Assembly: GCF_001612825.1 (NCBI RefSeq)
Contig: NZ_BDBE01000044.1
Span: forward strand, 1 to 37,624
Direction: 5' to 3'
DNA: 37,624 nucleotides
From: Nocardia caishijiensis NBRC 108228
Lineage (GTDB): Bacteria; Actinomycetota; Actinomycetes; Mycobacteriales; Mycobacteriaceae
Shown: one piece after another, positions 13,961 through 22,241 of the stretch
Layout: each line of letters starts with the position of its first letter
Numbering within the stretch: position 1 is the stretch's first letter
Position numbers and translations under genes: made by a program
The notes under the pieces: model-generated
Databases searched by the model: none
What the model saw: the letters and a program-made list of their open reading frames with translations, nothing else
Told to the model about the DNA's origin: nothing

Positions 13961-15064
13961 GTGTCCGTGGACGTCGCCCCCAGTCCTGTTCTCCAAACCC
14001 CTGGCGCCGTCGCGGGCGCGCCGGGCTCCCCGGATGCCGCGGTCGCATGGCATTACGGTGACCCGTTCGGCGAGCAGAAGGCCGCCGCGCGGCGCGTCGC
14101 CGTCGTCGACCGCTCGCATCGCAGCGTGTCCCGGATCACCGGGGCCGAGCGCTTGAGCTGGTTGCACACCATCACCAGTCAGCACATCGCGGCACTGCCC
14201 GACGGCCACAGCGCCGAATCGCTGGACCTGGACCTCAACGGTCGCGTGCAGCACCACTTCGTGCTCACCGACCTCGACGGCACGGTCTGGCTCGACACCG
14301 AGGGCGAGCGCGGCACCGAGTTGCTCGCCTTCCTGCAGAAGATGGTGTTCTGGGCCGATGCCAAGCCCGAGGCCGCCGATCTCGCCGTCCTGAGCCTGCT
14401 CGGTCCGGAGACCGCCACCCTGCTCCCCGCCCTCGGCCTCGGCGAGCTGCCGGGGCTGTACGTGGCCGTCGCGGTGCCCGGCGGCGGATTCCTGCGCCGG
14501 ATGCCCGGCGATTCCTTCGACCTGCTCGTGCCCCGCGCCGACCTCTCCACCTGGTGGACGACCCTCACCTCGGCCGGTGCTCGCCCGGCGGGCATGTGGG
14601 CCTACGAGGCACTGCGCGTGGCCGCCCTGCGTCCGCGCGTCGGCGTCGACACCGACGAGCGGACCATCCCGCACGAGGCCCGCTGGATCGGCGGTATCGA
14701 CGAGCAGGGCGCGGTGCACCTGAACAAGGGCTGCTATCGCGGCCAGGAAACCGTCGCGCGCGTGCACAACCTGGGCAAACCACCGCGCAACCTGGTGCTG
14801 CTCCACCTCGACGGTTCCGCCGACGAACGACCGTCGACCGGTGACGACGTCACCGCGGGCGGGCGCACCGTCGGTCGGCTCGGCACCGTCGTCGACCACT
14901 ACGAACTCGGCCCGATCGCCCTGGCCCTGGTGAAACGATCCGTCCCGGCGGGCACCGAACTCGTGGTCGGCAGCATGGCCGCCGCCATCGACCCCGACTC
15001 GATTCCCTCGGACGAGGGCGTACAAGCCGGGCGGGCCGCCGTCGACCGTCTGCGTGGTCGATGA
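13961..15064 (+). CDS. ygfZ: YgfZ/GcvT-fold folate-binding protein (iron-sulfur maintenance)
   Basis: 367 aa. The family signature K-G-C-Y-x-G-Q-E is present as LNKGCYRGQETVARVHNLGK (about 260-280). Earlier segments match the aminomethyltransferase-like fold: VVDRSHRSVSRITGAERLSWLHTITSQ and AYEALRVAALRPRVGVDTDERTIPHE. YgfZ proteins bind tetrahydrofolate and help assemble or repair certain [4Fe-4S] enzymes. The Cys of the KGCYxGQE motif is the functional residue. The size equals the mycobacterial homologue next to pabC. The stop overlaps the next gene as ATGA. Confidence 0.9.
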   Translation: MSVDVAPSPVLQTPGAVAGAPGSPDAAVAWHYGDPFGEQKAAARRVAVVDRSHRSVSRITGAERLSWLHTITSQHIAALPDGHSAESLDLDLNGRVQHHFVLTDLDGTVWLDTEGERGTELLAFLQKMVFWADAKPEAADLAVLSLLGPETATLLPALGLGELPGLYVAVAVPGGGFLRRMPGDSFDLLVPRADLSTWWTTLTSAGARPAGMWAYEALRVAALRPRVGVDTDERTIPHEARWIGGIDEQGAVHLNKGCYRGQETVARVHNLGKPPRNLVLLHLDGSADERPSTGDDVTAGGRTVGRLGTVVDHYELGPIALALVKRSVPAGTELVVGSMAAAIDPDSIPSDEGVQAGRAAVDRLRGR

Positions 15065-15735
15065 GTCGCCCGCCGCTGCGCGCCGGGGACACCGGCCGCG
15101 TCGAGGCCGTGTGCGTGGTGCACGCCGAACTCGAGGTGCGCACCCGGGTGGGTCGCACCGCCATCGACAAGCGGCCCGTCGCGGGCCGGGTCGGCGTGCG
15201 CGCGCTCGGACTCGACGGTGATCACGTGTGCGACACCGTCAACCACGGCGGTGTGCACCAGGCCGTCTACGCCTACGCCGAGGACGACGCCCGGCGCTGG
15301 GCCGACGAACTCGACCGCGACCTGCCCGCCGGGTGGTTCGGCGAGAACCTGCGCGTCACCGGTCTGCCGCTCAGCGACGCGGTGTTCGGTGCCCGCTTCG
15401 CGATCGGCGACACCCTGCTCGAGGTGAGCGGACCGCGCGTCCCGTGCGCGACCTTCCAGCAGTGGTCCGGCGAGAAGCAGTGGGTGAAACGCTTCGCGCT
15501 GCGCGCCGACACCGGCACCTACTTCCGGGTGCTCACCGAGGGCACGATCGGCGCGGGCGACGAGGTTCGGGTGGTGCACGTCCCGGCCCACGGCATCACC
15601 GTGCGCGACCTGTTCACCGGCGCCGACCCCGCCCTGCTCACCCGCCTGCGCACGGAGGAACCGACCATCTCCGACGACATCCGCATGCAGATCGACCGGC
15701 ACACCAGGAAACGATCCGTGGAGGTCCGGGCGTGA
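15061..15735 (+). CDS. MOSC domain protein (YiiM-like)
   Basis: 224 aa. The MOSC pattern is clear: RVGVRALGLDGDHVCDTVNHGGVHQAVYAYA (about 44-74), WFGENLRVTGLPLSDAVFGARFAIGDTLLEVSGPRVPCATFQ with the conserved Cys at the end of this segment, and FRVLTEGTIGAGDEV. MOSC proteins mobilise sulfur or bind molybdenum cofactor; YiiM-type members reduce N-hydroxylated substrates using Moco. The gene overlaps ygfZ by 4 nt, so the two are co-translated, a possible link between cofactor maintenance and a cofactor enzyme. Confidence 0.88.
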   Translation: MSRPPLRAGDTGRVEAVCVVHAELEVRTRVGRTAIDKRPVAGRVGVRALGLDGDHVCDTVNHGGVHQAVYAYAEDDARRWADELDRDLPAGWFGENLRVTGLPLSDAVFGARFAIGDTLLEVSGPRVPCATFQQWSGEKQWVKRFALRADTGTYFRVLTEGTIGAGDEVRVVHVPAHGITVRDLFTGADPALLTRLRTEEPTISDDIRMQIDRHTRKRSVEVRA

Positions 15736-15790
15736 GCGCGCGAGTTCGCGTCAGCACGCAGGGCGCCCGAGCACCCCGGAGGGACACCGC

Positions 15791-16741
15791 ATGAGCGTCG
15801 AACTGGTCGAGGTGGTGCGGTCGGGTTTCCGTGAGTGCGTGCACCGGGGTTCGGTCGTCGTGCTCGACGCCGACGGCACCGCAACCGTCGAGCTCGGCGA
15901 AGTACACGGCCCGATCTTCCCTCGGTCGACGAACAAACCCATGCAGGCACTCACCCTGCTGCGCAACGGTTTCGAGCCCGTCGACGACGACGAACTCGCC
16001 GTCACCACCGCCTCCCACTTCGGCGAGCCCGATCACGTCGCCCTGGTCACCCGCCTGCTCGAGCGCTTCGGCCACACCCCCGACGACCTCGCCTGCCCAC
16101 CCGACCTGCCGTTCGAGGAGAACGCCCGCGCCGCCGCCATCACCGGCGCGGGCCGCAGCCCGCTGTACATGAACTGCTCCGGCAAACACGCCGCGATGCT
16201 GGCGACCTGCGCGATCAACGGCTGGCCGCGCACCGGATACCTCGACCTCGAACACCCCTTGCAACAGGCGGTTCTCGCCACCATCGCCGACGTCACCGGC
16301 GAACCCGAGACCGACCTGGGGATCGACGGTTGCGGCCTGCCGATCGTCCCCGTCTCGCTGATCAATCTGGCGCGCGCGTTCGCGACGTTCACCACCGCCG
16401 AGCCCGGCACCGACGAACGCCGGATCGCCGACGCCGTGCGGAGCAATCCGCGAGTGATTTCCGGCACGAACGGTCCCGATCTGCTGGCGATGTCGGCCAC
16501 GCCCGGACTGTTCTGCAAGATCGGTGCCGACGGCGTGCACGCGGGTGCGCTGCCCGACGGACGGGCCTTCGCCTACAAGATCGATGACGGTCACGACCGT
16601 GCCCGAATGCCCCTGACGCTGGCGATTCTGCGCGAACTCGGCATCGAATGGACCGACGAGCACACCGACCTCGCGGCCACCGCGGTCCTCGGGGGCGACG
16701 CCCGCGTGGGGGTGATCCGGGCGATCCCCGGAGTGCTCTGA
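15791..16741 (+). CDS. L-asparaginase, ReAV-type (Zn-binding) family
   Basis: 316 aa. It matches the Rhizobium etli-type asparaginase II family, not the classical E. coli type: RSTNKPMQA (45-53) with the Ser46/Lys49 pair of the active site, MNCSGKHAAML (127-137) with Cys129 and Lys132, and GIDGCGLPIVPVS with Cys181. In ReAV the equivalents of Cys129, Lys132 and Cys181 bind a zinc ion. It hydrolyses asparagine to aspartate and ammonia, probably in the cytoplasm since no signal peptide is seen. CGGAGGG precedes the ATG by seven nt. A 55-nt gap after the MOSC gene suggests the same transcript. Confidence 0.88.
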   Translation: MSVELVEVVRSGFRECVHRGSVVVLDADGTATVELGEVHGPIFPRSTNKPMQALTLLRNGFEPVDDDELAVTTASHFGEPDHVALVTRLLERFGHTPDDLACPPDLPFEENARAAAITGAGRSPLYMNCSGKHAAMLATCAINGWPRTGYLDLEHPLQQAVLATIADVTGEPETDLGIDGCGLPIVPVSLINLARAFATFTTAEPGTDERRIADAVRSNPRVISGTNGPDLLAMSATPGLFCKIGADGVHAGALPDGRAFAYKIDDGHDRARMPLTLAILRELGIEWTDEHTDLAATAVLGGDARVGVIRAIPGVL

Positions 16742-16785
16742 CACCCGTTCGACAGCTCTTCACCCACTCCTGGGAGCGCGACCGC

Positions 16786-16811
16786 CTGACACACGCTAAA
16801 GTGTCTGTCAG
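16786..16811 (+). promoter_or_regulatory. Promoter and imperfect inverted repeat upstream of the DUF3073 gene
   Basis: TAAAGT (16797-16802) is a likely -10 element. It lies within an imperfect inverted repeat: CTGAC-ACAC (16786-16794) against GTGT-CT-GTCAG (16801-16811), with a two-nt bulge. The 5' UTR would be about 75 nt. No good -35 element is visible. Confidence 0.4.
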
Positions 16812-16882
16812 GAAGAGTATTAATTCGAACGGGGCCGCCAACAAACCCCAGGCCGCCCCGCAGTGACGCGAGGGGGTCAGCC

Positions 16883-17104
16883 ATGGGCCGTGGCCGGGCT
16901 AAGGCAAAGCAGACCAAAGTCGCACGTGAGCTCAAGTACAGCTCCGCGCCGACCGACTTCGCGAGCCTTCAGCGCGAGCTGGCGGATAGCACTCCGCTCC
17001 ACTCCCGAGGGAGTGGTGGCGTGCTATCCGACGAGCACGACGCAGATGATTCGCCGTCCCGTTGGAACAACGAGGACGACGACTACGACAGCTGGCGTCG
17101 CTGA
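16883..17104 (+). CDS. DUF3073 small acidic/basic protein
   Basis: 73 aa. The N-terminus MGRGRAKAKQTKVARELKY is strongly basic and highly characteristic of DUF3073; the C-terminus is acidic (NNEDDDYDSW) and probably disordered. The function is unknown. The basic head suggests nucleic acid binding, which is inference only. GAGGGGG precedes the ATG by about seven nt. The position between purM and ygfZ matches Rv0810c. It is somewhat longer than the mycobacterial form because of a Ser/Gly-rich middle (about 37-55). Confidence 0.9.
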   Translation: MGRGRAKAKQTKVARELKYSSAPTDFASLQRELADSTPLHSRGSGGVLSDEHDADDSPSRWNNEDDDYDSWRR

Positions 17105-17115
17105 CCGAACGCCGG

Positions 17116-17149
17116 TGAAGGGGGAGGCTCGTGGTGGCCTCCCCCTTCA
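17116..17149 (+). terminator. Terminator hairpin after the DUF3073 gene
   Basis: A perfect 13-bp stem TGAAGGGGGAGGC (17116-17128) pairs with 17137-17149 around an eight-nt loop. No strong T tract follows. Confidence 0.75.
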
Positions 17150-17204
17150 GCCGTTGTTCCGCGCAGCGCCGCAGGCTCGCAGCAGTACGGCGAACATCCG
17201 AATA

Positions 17205-17245
17205 CACGAACGAGCGTCCTGTGCACCCACAGGACGCTCGTCGTG
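17205..17245. terminator. Second long hairpin in the DUF3073-purM gap
   Basis: A perfect 14-bp stem (17210-17223 with 17228-17241) has a four-nt loop, CACC. It extends by CACG/CGTG past a bulged A. The symmetry allows action in both directions. Confidence 0.7.
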
Positions 17246-17338
17246 TTCGCCAGGCTCGAGACCCCGACCTCCTCGAGTGGCAGACCCTACGTCTGTCGGG
17301 TAACCGTGCAGGCCGGTCGGCAAACCCCTGAACGCGAC

Positions 17339-17369
17339 AAAGCCGGGCCGCGCTGGGCGGCCCGGCTTT
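17339..17369 (-). terminator. Terminator of purM
   Basis: A 12-bp stem AAAGCCGGGCCG (17339-17350) pairs with 17358-17369 around a seven-nt loop, just beyond the purM stop. On the minus strand it ends in TTT. Confidence 0.8.
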
Positions 17370-17381
17370 CGTCGTCGGTGA

Positions 17382-18461
17382 TCAGAACCTGGGGTGGTCG
17401 CCCAGCAGCACCGCGCGCGGCGCGTCGGCGTCGGCGGCCTTCTTGACCTGACCCAGCGTCCAGCAGTCGATGTGGCGGGCGGTGAGCACCGCCAGTGCGC
17501 GATCGGCGTCCTCGGGGGCGACGATCGCGACCATGCCGACGCCCATGTTGAACGTCTTCTCCATCTCGAGCCGTTCGACGCGGCCGCGCTGGGCGATCAT
17601 CTTGAACACCGGCGCCGGGTTCCAGGTGCCGCGATCCAGTTCGGCGACCAGGCCCGCGGGCAGCACGCGCGCCAGGTTGGCGGCCAGGCCACCGCCGGTG
17701 ACGTGCGAGAAGGTGCGCACATCGGTTTCGGCGATCAGCGCCAGGCAGTCCTTGGCGTAGATGCGGGTCGGCTCGAGCAGTTCCTCACCGAGGGTGCGGC
17801 CGAATTCCTCGACGTACCCGGTGAGCGACATGCGGTCGATGTCGAGCAGCACCTTGCGGGCCAGGCTGTAGCCGTTGGAGTGCAGACCGGACGAACCCAT
17901 GGCGATCACGACGTCGCCCGGGCGCACCCGGTCGGGGCCGAGCACGGAGTCGGCCTCGACCACACCGACACCGGTGGCCGACAGGTCGTAGTCGTCGGGG
18001 TCCATCAGACCAGGGTGTTCGGCGGTTTCGCCACCGAGCAGCGCGCAGCCCGCCTTGATGCAGCCTTCGGCGATGCCGGAGACCAGTTCGGCGACCTTCT
18101 CCGGGACGACCTTGCCGATGGCGATGTAGTCCTGCAGGAACAGCGGCTCGGCGCCGCACACCACCAGGTCGTCGACGACCATGGCGACCAGGTCGAGCCC
18201 GACGGTGTCGTGCTTGTCCAGCGCCTGCGCGACGGCGATCTTGGTGCCCACCCCGTCGGTCGACGCGGCGAGCAGCGGCTCCCGGTACCCGCCCTTGAGC
18301 GCGAACAACCCGGCAAACCCGCCGATCCCACCCTGCACCTCGGGTCGGCTGGCCTTCTTCGCCAATGGTCCGAACAATTCGACGGCGCGGTCACCGGCTT
18401 CGATGCTCACGCCCGCGGCGGCATAGGAAGCGCCTGCACCGCTGGGTGTCTGTTCAGTCAT
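17382..18461 (-). CDS. purM: Phosphoribosylformylglycinamidine cyclo-ligase (AIR synthetase)
   Basis: 359 aa. It makes aminoimidazole ribonucleotide from FGAM with ATP in purine synthesis. Signature segments are SYAAAGVSIEAGDRAVE near the start, STDGVGTKIAVAQAL, VVDDLVVCGAEPLFLQDYIA, GCALLGGETAEHPG and FSHVTGGGLAANLARVLP, all typical of the PurM/SelD ATP-grasp-like fold. The ATG start places MTEQTPS at the N-terminus and avoids a non-conserved 20-residue extension. A -10-like TAGAGT lies 45 nt upstream. In mycobacteria purM follows purF directly; here the peptide transporter operon separates them. Confidence 0.96.
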   Translation of the reverse strand: MTEQTPSGAGASYAAAGVSIEAGDRAVELFGPLAKKASRPEVQGGIGGFAGLFALKGGYREPLLAASTDGVGTKIAVAQALDKHDTVGLDLVAMVVDDLVVCGAEPLFLQDYIAIGKVVPEKVAELVSGIAEGCIKAGCALLGGETAEHPGLMDPDDYDLSATGVGVVEADSVLGPDRVRPGDVVIAMGSSGLHSNGYSLARKVLLDIDRMSLTGYVEEFGRTLGEELLEPTRIYAKDCLALIAETDVRTFSHVTGGGLAANLARVLPAGLVAELDRGTWNPAPVFKMIAQRGRVERLEMEKTFNMGVGMVAIVAPEDADRALAVLTARHIDCWTLGQVKKAADADAPRAVLLGDHPRF

Positions 18462-18567
18462 TGTGGGGAAAGCTCCAAACCGAATCGGCGGATAGATGCA
18501 CACCAACTCTAAGTGATCCACCCGCCTCTCCGTCGTGCGGCTCCTCGCTGGTCTTCGGCAGCCGACC

Positions 18568-20208
18568 TCAGCCCGCCGCCAGGTCGGTGCGGCGGCGGCG
18601 TTGTTCTACCGGGTCGGGGACGGGGACGGCGGCGACCAGGCGCTGGGTGTATTCGTGGCGTGGGTTGCGCAGGATCTGTTCGTTGTCGCCTTCCTCGACG
18701 CAGGTTCCGTTGCGCAGCACCATGATCCGGTCGGCCAGCTGGTCGACGACGGCGAGGTCGTGGCTGATGAACAGACAGGCCCAGCCGCAGCCGCGCTGCA
18801 GTTCGGCGAACAGCTCGAGGACCGCCGCCTGCACCGACACGTCGAGGGCGCTGGTCGGTTCGTCCGCGACGAGCAGGTCGGGGTCGAGGACGAGGGCGCG
18901 GGCGAGGCTGGCCCGCTGACGCTGCCCACCGGACAACTCGTGCGGGTACCGGTTCTCGGTACCGGCGGGCAGGTGCACGTCGTCGAGCATGTGCCGGACG
19001 CGTTCGCGGATGCTCGCCTTGTCGCCGACCCCGTGCACGACGAGCGGTTCGGCCACGCACTCACCGACCGTCAGGCGCGGGTTCAGTGAGCCCGCCGGGT
19101 CCTGGAACACGAACCCGAACCGCCGCCGGATCGGGCGCAGTTTGCGCTGGGACAGGTCGGCGATGTCCTGCCCCCGGATCAGCACCTGACCCTCGGTCGG
19201 CCGTTGCAACGCCGCGACGCACCGACCGATGGTCGACTTGCCCGACCCCGATTCGCCGACCAGCCCGAGCGTCTCCCCCGGCCGGATCTGCAGACTCACG
19301 GTGTCGACGGCCCGGAACGGCGGTCGCCCGAACGGCCCGGGGAACGTGACGACCAGATCGCGCACATCGAGCACCGGCTCCACGGTCCGGTCCGGCGTGG
19401 GCCGCGCCGTCGCCGACCCCAGATGCGGTACCGCGTCGAGCAGCGCGCGCGTGTACTCGGCCCGCGGACTGGCGAACAGTTCGTGCACCGGTGCCTGTTC
19501 CACCACCTCACCCGCGCGCATCACCACCACTCGGTCGGCGAGGTCGGCGACCACGCCCATGTTGTGGGTGATGAGCACGATCGCGCTGCCGAGCCGGTCG
19601 CGCAGGTCCCGCAGCAGGTCGAGGATCTCGGCCTGCACGGTGACGTCGAGCGCGGTGGTCGGCTCGTCGGCGATGATCACCTTGGGTTCGCACGAGATGG
19701 CGATGGCGATCATCACGCGCTGCTTCTGCCCACCCGAGAGCTGATGCGGGTAGTAGTCGACCCGATGTTCCGGATCGGGCAACCCGACCGACCGCAGCAG
19801 CTCTACCGCCTTGGCGCGCGCCGCTTTCCGGCTCGTCCCGCTGTGCGCGCGCAGCGCTTCACAGATCTGGAACCCGACGGTGAACAGCGGGTCGAGCGCG
19901 CGGGCGGGCTCCTGGAACACCATCGACACCTCGCCGCCGCGCAGGGCGGTGAGTTGCTTCTCGGTCATCGCGGTGACCGGTCGATCGCCGATGGTCACCA
20001 GCCCACGCACCGACGCCGAATGCGGCAGCAACCCGATCGCCGTGCGCGAGCTCACCGACTTGCCCGACCCGGACTCACCGACGATGGCGAGCACCTCACC
20101 GGGAAACACCTCGTAGGACACGTCGCGGACCGCGTGCACCGGGCCCGCGTCGGTCGTGAAGGTGACCGACAGACCGGCCACGGCCAGCGCCGAGGTCTTC
20201 TCACTCAT
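18568..20208 (-). CDS. Fused double ATPase of a peptide/nickel ABC importer (DppD-DppF type)
   Basis: 546 aa with two complete nucleotide-binding domains. Domain 1 (about 5-250): Walker A GESGSGKSVSS, signature LSGGQKQRV, Walker B VIIADEPTTALD. Domain 2 (about 285-535): Walker A GESGSGKSTIG, signature LSGGQRQRA, Walker B LLVADEPTSALD. Both carry the oligopeptide C-terminal extension pattern (SPRAEYTRALL; NPRHEYTQRLV). A single chain replaces the separate DppD and DppF subunits, a common actinobacterial form. It energises import of peptides or similar solutes. AAGGAG lies seven nt before the ATG. It overlaps the permease gene by eight nt. Confidence 0.95.
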   Translation of the reverse strand: MSEKTSALAVAGLSVTFTTDAGPVHAVRDVSYEVFPGEVLAIVGESGSGKSVSSRTAIGLLPHSASVRGLVTIGDRPVTAMTEKQLTALRGGEVSMVFQEPARALDPLFTVGFQICEALRAHSGTSRKAARAKAVELLRSVGLPDPEHRVDYYPHQLSGGQKQRVMIAIAISCEPKVIIADEPTTALDVTVQAEILDLLRDLRDRLGSAIVLITHNMGVVADLADRVVVMRAGEVVEQAPVHELFASPRAEYTRALLDAVPHLGSATARPTPDRTVEPVLDVRDLVVTFPGPFGRPPFRAVDTVSLQIRPGETLGLVGESGSGKSTIGRCVAALQRPTEGQVLIRGQDIADLSQRKLRPIRRRFGFVFQDPAGSLNPRLTVGECVAEPLVVHGVGDKASIRERVRHMLDDVHLPAGTENRYPHELSGGQRQRASLARALVLDPDLLVADEPTSALDVSVQAAVLELFAELQRGCGWACLFISHDLAVVDQLADRIMVLRNGTCVEEGDNEQILRNPRHEYTQRLVAAVPVPDPVEQRRRRTDLAAG

Positions 20209-21148
20209 CGACGGACTCCTTCGAGGTGACCGCACGCCTGGTGCGCAGCAACGGATTCAGCGATTCGTCGAGACTCTCCCCGACCAGCGTCATCCCGAGG
20301 ACCACGAGCACGATGGCCGTGCCGGGGAAGATGGAGGTCCACCAGATGCCGTTGGACACATCGTTGAGCGCCTTGTTCAGGTCGTAACCCCATTCGGCGG
20401 CCTGGGTCGGTTCGATACCGAATCCGAGGAAGCCGAGCGCGGCGAGGGTGAGGATGGCGTCGGCCGCGTTGATGGTGACGATCACCGGCAGCGACCCGGT
20501 GACGTTGGACAGGATGTGGCGGAACATGATTCGCGCCGTCGACGCGCCGGTCACCCGCGCCGCGTCCACATAGGGTTCCGTCTTCACCGCCACCGTCGCG
20601 TTGCGCACCACCCGGAAGTACTGCGGCACATACACAACGGTGATCGCGATCGCCGCCGACAGCATGCCGCCCAGACTGCTCGACGTGCCGCCCGCGATCA
20701 CGATCGACACGACGATGGCCAGCAGCAGCGACGGGAACGCGTAGATCGCGTCCATCACCAACACCAGCACCCGGTCGACCCACCGGCCCACATACCCGGA
20801 CAGCAATCCGAGCGGCACCCCGACCAGCAGCGACAATGTCACCGCGATCGCGATGACCAGCAGCGCGGTGCGGGCACCGTACAGCACCCGCGACAGCACG
20901 TCCTCGCTGCGTACCGAGGTGCCGAACCAGTGCTCGGCCGACGGCCCCTGCTGCGAGGCGAAAGCCACACCGTCGGAACTGTTCTGGGCCAGGTCGTAAG
21001 GTGCGAGCAACGGCGCGAACGCCGCGACAAGGACGAACCCCACCACCAACACCAGCCCGATGATGAGCGTGACCCGTTGCATCCCAGCAGTTTTCGACAA
21101 CAGCTCGGCGCCGGGCAGACGCCTGCGTTCGGTGATCGCCGTACTCAT
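20201..21148 (-). CDS. dppC: Peptide ABC transporter permease, DppC type
   Basis: 315 aa. There is an N-terminal cytoplasmic tail, one helix (about 25-48), an extracytoplasmic HWFGTSVRSEDVLSRVLYGAR segment typical of DppC/OppC, then five more helices. The EAA-like coupling motif is AARVTGASTARIMFRHILSN (about 190-209). It forms the translocation channel with the DppB-type permease. The ATG at 21148 overlaps the upstream gene's stop, indicating translational coupling. Confidence 0.94.
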   Translation of the reverse strand: MSTAITERRRLPGAELLSKTAGMQRVTLIIGLVLVVGFVLVAAFAPLLAPYDLAQNSSDGVAFASQQGPSAEHWFGTSVRSEDVLSRVLYGARTALLVIAIAVTLSLLVGVPLGLLSGYVGRWVDRVLVLVMDAIYAFPSLLLAIVVSIVIAGGTSSSLGGMLSAAIAITVVYVPQYFRVVRNATVAVKTEPYVDAARVTGASTARIMFRHILSNVTGSLPVIVTINAADAILTLAALGFLGFGIEPTQAAEWGYDLNKALNDVSNGIWWTSIFPGTAIVLVVLGMTLVGESLDESLNPLLRTRRAVTSKESVDE

Positions 21149-22188
21149 CAGAACCTCACCCTCGGATCGATCAGTGCGACAACGGCGTCGACCACGAAAC
21201 TCATCACCGCGACGAGCAGCGCGATGAACGCCACGATGCCCTGCACCGCGATGAAGTCACGCGCCCGCAGGTACTCGGCGAGCTGATAACCCAGGCCCTT
21301 CCATTCGAAGGTGGTCTCGGTGAGTACCGCGCCGCCGAGCATCATGGCGATGCACATGCCCATCACCGTGATGATCGGAATGAGCGCGTTGCGCACCGCG
21401 TGCCGCCCGGTGACCACCCGCGAGGACAACCCGCGCGCCCGCGCCGCCTCGACGTAGTCGCTGCGCAGGGTCTGGATGAGGTTAACCCGGACCAGGCGCA
21501 GGAAGATGCCGCCGGTGAGCAGCCCGAGCGCCACCGCGGGCAGCACCGCGTGTTCGAGCACGTCGAGCACATAGGACGGTTCGCCGTACAGGATCGAATC
21601 GATGAACAGGATGTTCGTCTTCGGCGACACGTGTTGCAGCGCCAGCTCCACATCCGTACTGGCCCGGCCACCGACCGGGAACCACCCGAGCCACACCGAG
21701 AACACCAGCTTCAACAGCATGCCGACGAAGAACACCGGCGCCGCGTAGGCGAGCACCGCCGAGAAACGCAGGACCGCGTCGGCGGGCGTATCCCGGTGTG
21801 TCGCAGCGTATCTGCCCAGCGGGATGCCCACCGCGAAGGCGACGAGCAGTCCCCAGAACACCAGCTCGAAGGTGGCCGCACCGTAGGTGACGACCACATC
21901 GGCGATGGCCTCGTTGTCCTGGGTGCGCCCGAAGTCACCGCGCAGGAACCCGGTGATGTACTCCCAGTACTGGGTCAGGATCGGCCGGTTCAACCCGGCC
22001 GCGTCCTTGCGTTCCTCGATCTGTTCCTGAGTCAGCCGACCACCCATGGCCGCGCTGATGGGGTCACCGATCACCCGCATCAGGAAGAACACCACTGTCA
22101 CCAGCAACCACGCGGTCGGCACGATCAGCAGGAGCCGGATCAGCAGGTACCGCAGCAAAGCCACCTGGCGGGAACCCCCGCCGCGCAT
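21148..22188 (-). CDS. dppB: Peptide ABC transporter permease, DppB type
   Basis: 346 aa from the ATG at 22188. First helix LLRYLLIRLLLIVPTAWLLV, the DppB-type periplasmic region GGRLTQEQIEERKDAAGLNR, then the coupling motif DYVEAARARGLSSRVVTGRH and four to five further helices. A GTG at 22245 that overlaps the upstream stop (GTGA) is in frame and would add 19 residues, but those codons form a perfect hairpin (22199-22231), so the downstream start is preferred. It pairs with the DppC-type subunit. Confidence 0.88.
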   Translation of the reverse strand: MRGGGSRQVALLRYLLIRLLLIVPTAWLLVTVVFFLMRVIGDPISAAMGGRLTQEQIEERKDAAGLNRPILTQYWEYITGFLRGDFGRTQDNEAIADVVVTYGAATFELVFWGLLVAFAVGIPLGRYAATHRDTPADAVLRFSAVLAYAAPVFFVGMLLKLVFSVWLGWFPVGGRASTDVELALQHVSPKTNILFIDSILYGEPSYVLDVLEHAVLPAVALGLLTGGIFLRLVRVNLIQTLRSDYVEAARARGLSSRVVTGRHAVRNALIPIITVMGMCIAMMLGGAVLTETTFEWKGLGYQLAEYLRARDFIAVQGIVAFIALLVAVMSFVVDAVVALIDPRVRF

Positions 22189-22198
22189 CCACCCGAAA

Positions 22199-22231
22199 CG
22201 TCGCGCCCGGACCGGTGATCCGGGCGCGACG
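22199..22231 (-). terminator. Intercistronic hairpin between substrate-binding and permease genes
   Basis: A perfect 13-bp stem CGTCGCGCCCGGA (22199-22211) pairs with 22219-22231 around a seven-nt loop. On the minus strand it is followed by TTT. It probably terminates part of the transcription or protects the 3' end, giving more binding protein than permease. Confidence 0.7.
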
Positions 22232-22241
22232 GGAACGTCAC

